Below, piece by piece: positions 23,325 through 24,419 of a stretch of 24,419 nt of DNA. The notes below the pieces were generated by a model that was given only the letters and a program-made list of their open reading frames with translations, was not told the DNA's origin and did not search any database. The stretch's first letter is position 1. Every line of letters starts with the position of its first letter. A program made the translations under genes and the position numbers. Origin of the DNA: Neelides folsomi (lineage: Eukaryota > Arthropoda > Collembola > Neelipleona > Neelidae); assembly GCA_034687125.1 (NCBI GenBank), contig JAQGBZ010000632.1, positions 1 through 24,419 on the forward strand, written 5' to 3'.

Positions 23325-24419
23325 ATTATTTTATATATTGGTAGGTTTAATTATTTATCACCCGAACTGTGATTCATTCAAATGCTTCGGATCCTTCAAA
23401 TATTTTTCTAGATGAAATGTCAAATGAAGACGATCAATTTTAAAAATTGATCAAATTTTCAACCTAAGTGATGATTTCTCATTCGATAATGTAATTTCGG
23501 GTCATTTGTATGTAAGATAGGGAAATAATGTATTTAATTAATAATAAATAGAAAGCGGACTTCTATGCAATAGCATGTTTTTATTTGTGAGGGATATCCA
23601 CTAAAACTTTGGAAGTGAACTGATCCATAAAAATAAGGAATCTTCTGAGATTTTTCTCATGGCATGTCGAGCATATTTTTGGGTTTTACGGCATATTGCG
23701 GACGTTCGTGCATATTTTGCCTATTTTGTCCATTTTTTAAAATTCCTTTTTTAAAATCAATTATTTAGCACAAATTATTGTGAAATTTAAACTAATATAT
23801 TAAAAATTCAATAAATATTTATTTATATCTAATAATTAGTGGTAGATATTCACTAGAATGGTATGTTATTTGTAAATTGTTATATTAAATTCAAATTTTA
23901 TCTACCCATATGTTCTACATAATGCATAGCACTACATAGTTCTATTTTTTTAGAAAGTGTACAAACTTTATATGATATGTATATCACTTAAATTAAGTTA
24001 TTTGCTGAAATCTTAATTCGGATCTTTTTTAAATGACTTTAAGTTAAAAGGTCTTTATTACGCGTAGAATTCATTTGGACCAATTTGTTGATTGCTTAAA
24101 AATATCGTTATTTTTTCTATTGGCTAAAAATCCACATTATTTAGTTAACTTAGCATTAATAATGCCAACTGATAAAATAGGAAATTTTATTAATTACATA
24201 ATTGTAAACGTAGGTTTAAAGAATTTATTACATATATTGTAAAAAAGATGAATTGTCATTTTTGTAGTTTATTTTAATATAAAATTTAGAATTTGAATAG
24301 AAAATTTATAGTAAAGGGTATACAATTTTGCATTTTTGCATTTTATGCATAGGCATATGCATATGCAATATCGGCATATTTCGCCGTTTTTTCTCTGCAT
24401 ATTGCATGCATATAATCGC
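23325..24419. repeat. intergenic with GCATATT-rich blocks at both ends
   Basis: No gene is supported. A block at about 23660-23730 (GCATATTTTTGGGTTTTACG, GCATATTGCGGACG, GTGCATATTTTGCC) resembles one at about 24330-24419 (GGCATATTTCGCCGTTTTTT, CTGCATATTGCATGC, and GCATATGCATATGCA). The two blocks are in the same orientation about 650 bp apart. They could be the ends of a transposon cut by the window edge, or a dispersed satellite-like motif. Confidence 0.45.

Overview
The window looks like nuclear DNA of an arthropod. It is very AT-rich, genes are split by short GT-AG introns (about 75-240 bp), and the families are animal ones: an ionotropic receptor, two gustatory-type seven-TM receptors, a MATH-BTB protein, C2H2 and FLYWCH zinc fingers, Harbinger-like pieces and a receptor tyrosine kinase. 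A springtail-like or other early-branching hexapod genome would fit, but the sequence does not settle the species.

Left half (1-12400). This is a decaying, repeat-laden neighbourhood. In order it holds: an ionotropic receptor with a frameshift (256-2711); a C2H2 zinc-finger relic with in-frame stops on the minus strand (3168-4014); a 246-bp solo LTR with a GTAT target-site duplication (4535-4780); a gustatory-receptor relic (4940-6158); a TATA-driven small peptide gene whose exon frames disagree (6649-6992); a cysteine-rich EB/EGF-like gene with a frameshift (7352-8092); a Myb/SANT-like fragment (8504-8847); a second gustatory-type receptor with TATA box and good splice sites but one in-frame TAG (9364-10966); and a Harbinger-like transposase relic (11400-11819, minus). 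A 45-bp imperfect inverted repeat lies at 8268-8312 and 12175-12219.

Right half (12400-24419). A 26-bp four-copy minisatellite precedes an apparently intact five-exon MATH-BTB gene (13356-14759). After a small one-TM ORF and a FLYWCH exon comes the main feature, a minus-strand gene at 17451-22794. Its predicted product has a signal peptide, three P-type trefoil domains, about 26 ankyrin repeats, one transmembrane helix and an intracellular tyrosine kinase domain of the PDGFR/VEGFR-like style. The ankyrin array therefore lies on the outside of the membrane, and it carries about a dozen N-glycosylation sequons. Its HRD motif reads HCD. Two direct copies of a roughly 260-bp sequence (16081-16354 and 23067-23324), which includes the 3' end of the FLYWCH ORF, flank this kinase gene.

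Together the window suggests an environment-sensing, gene-turnover region. Small chemoreceptor genes and mobile-element pieces decay on the left, and a large, unusual cell-surface kinase receptor on the right remains open over its whole 3.8-kb first exon. No ribosomal RNA, tRNA, CRISPR or bacterial-type feature was recognised.
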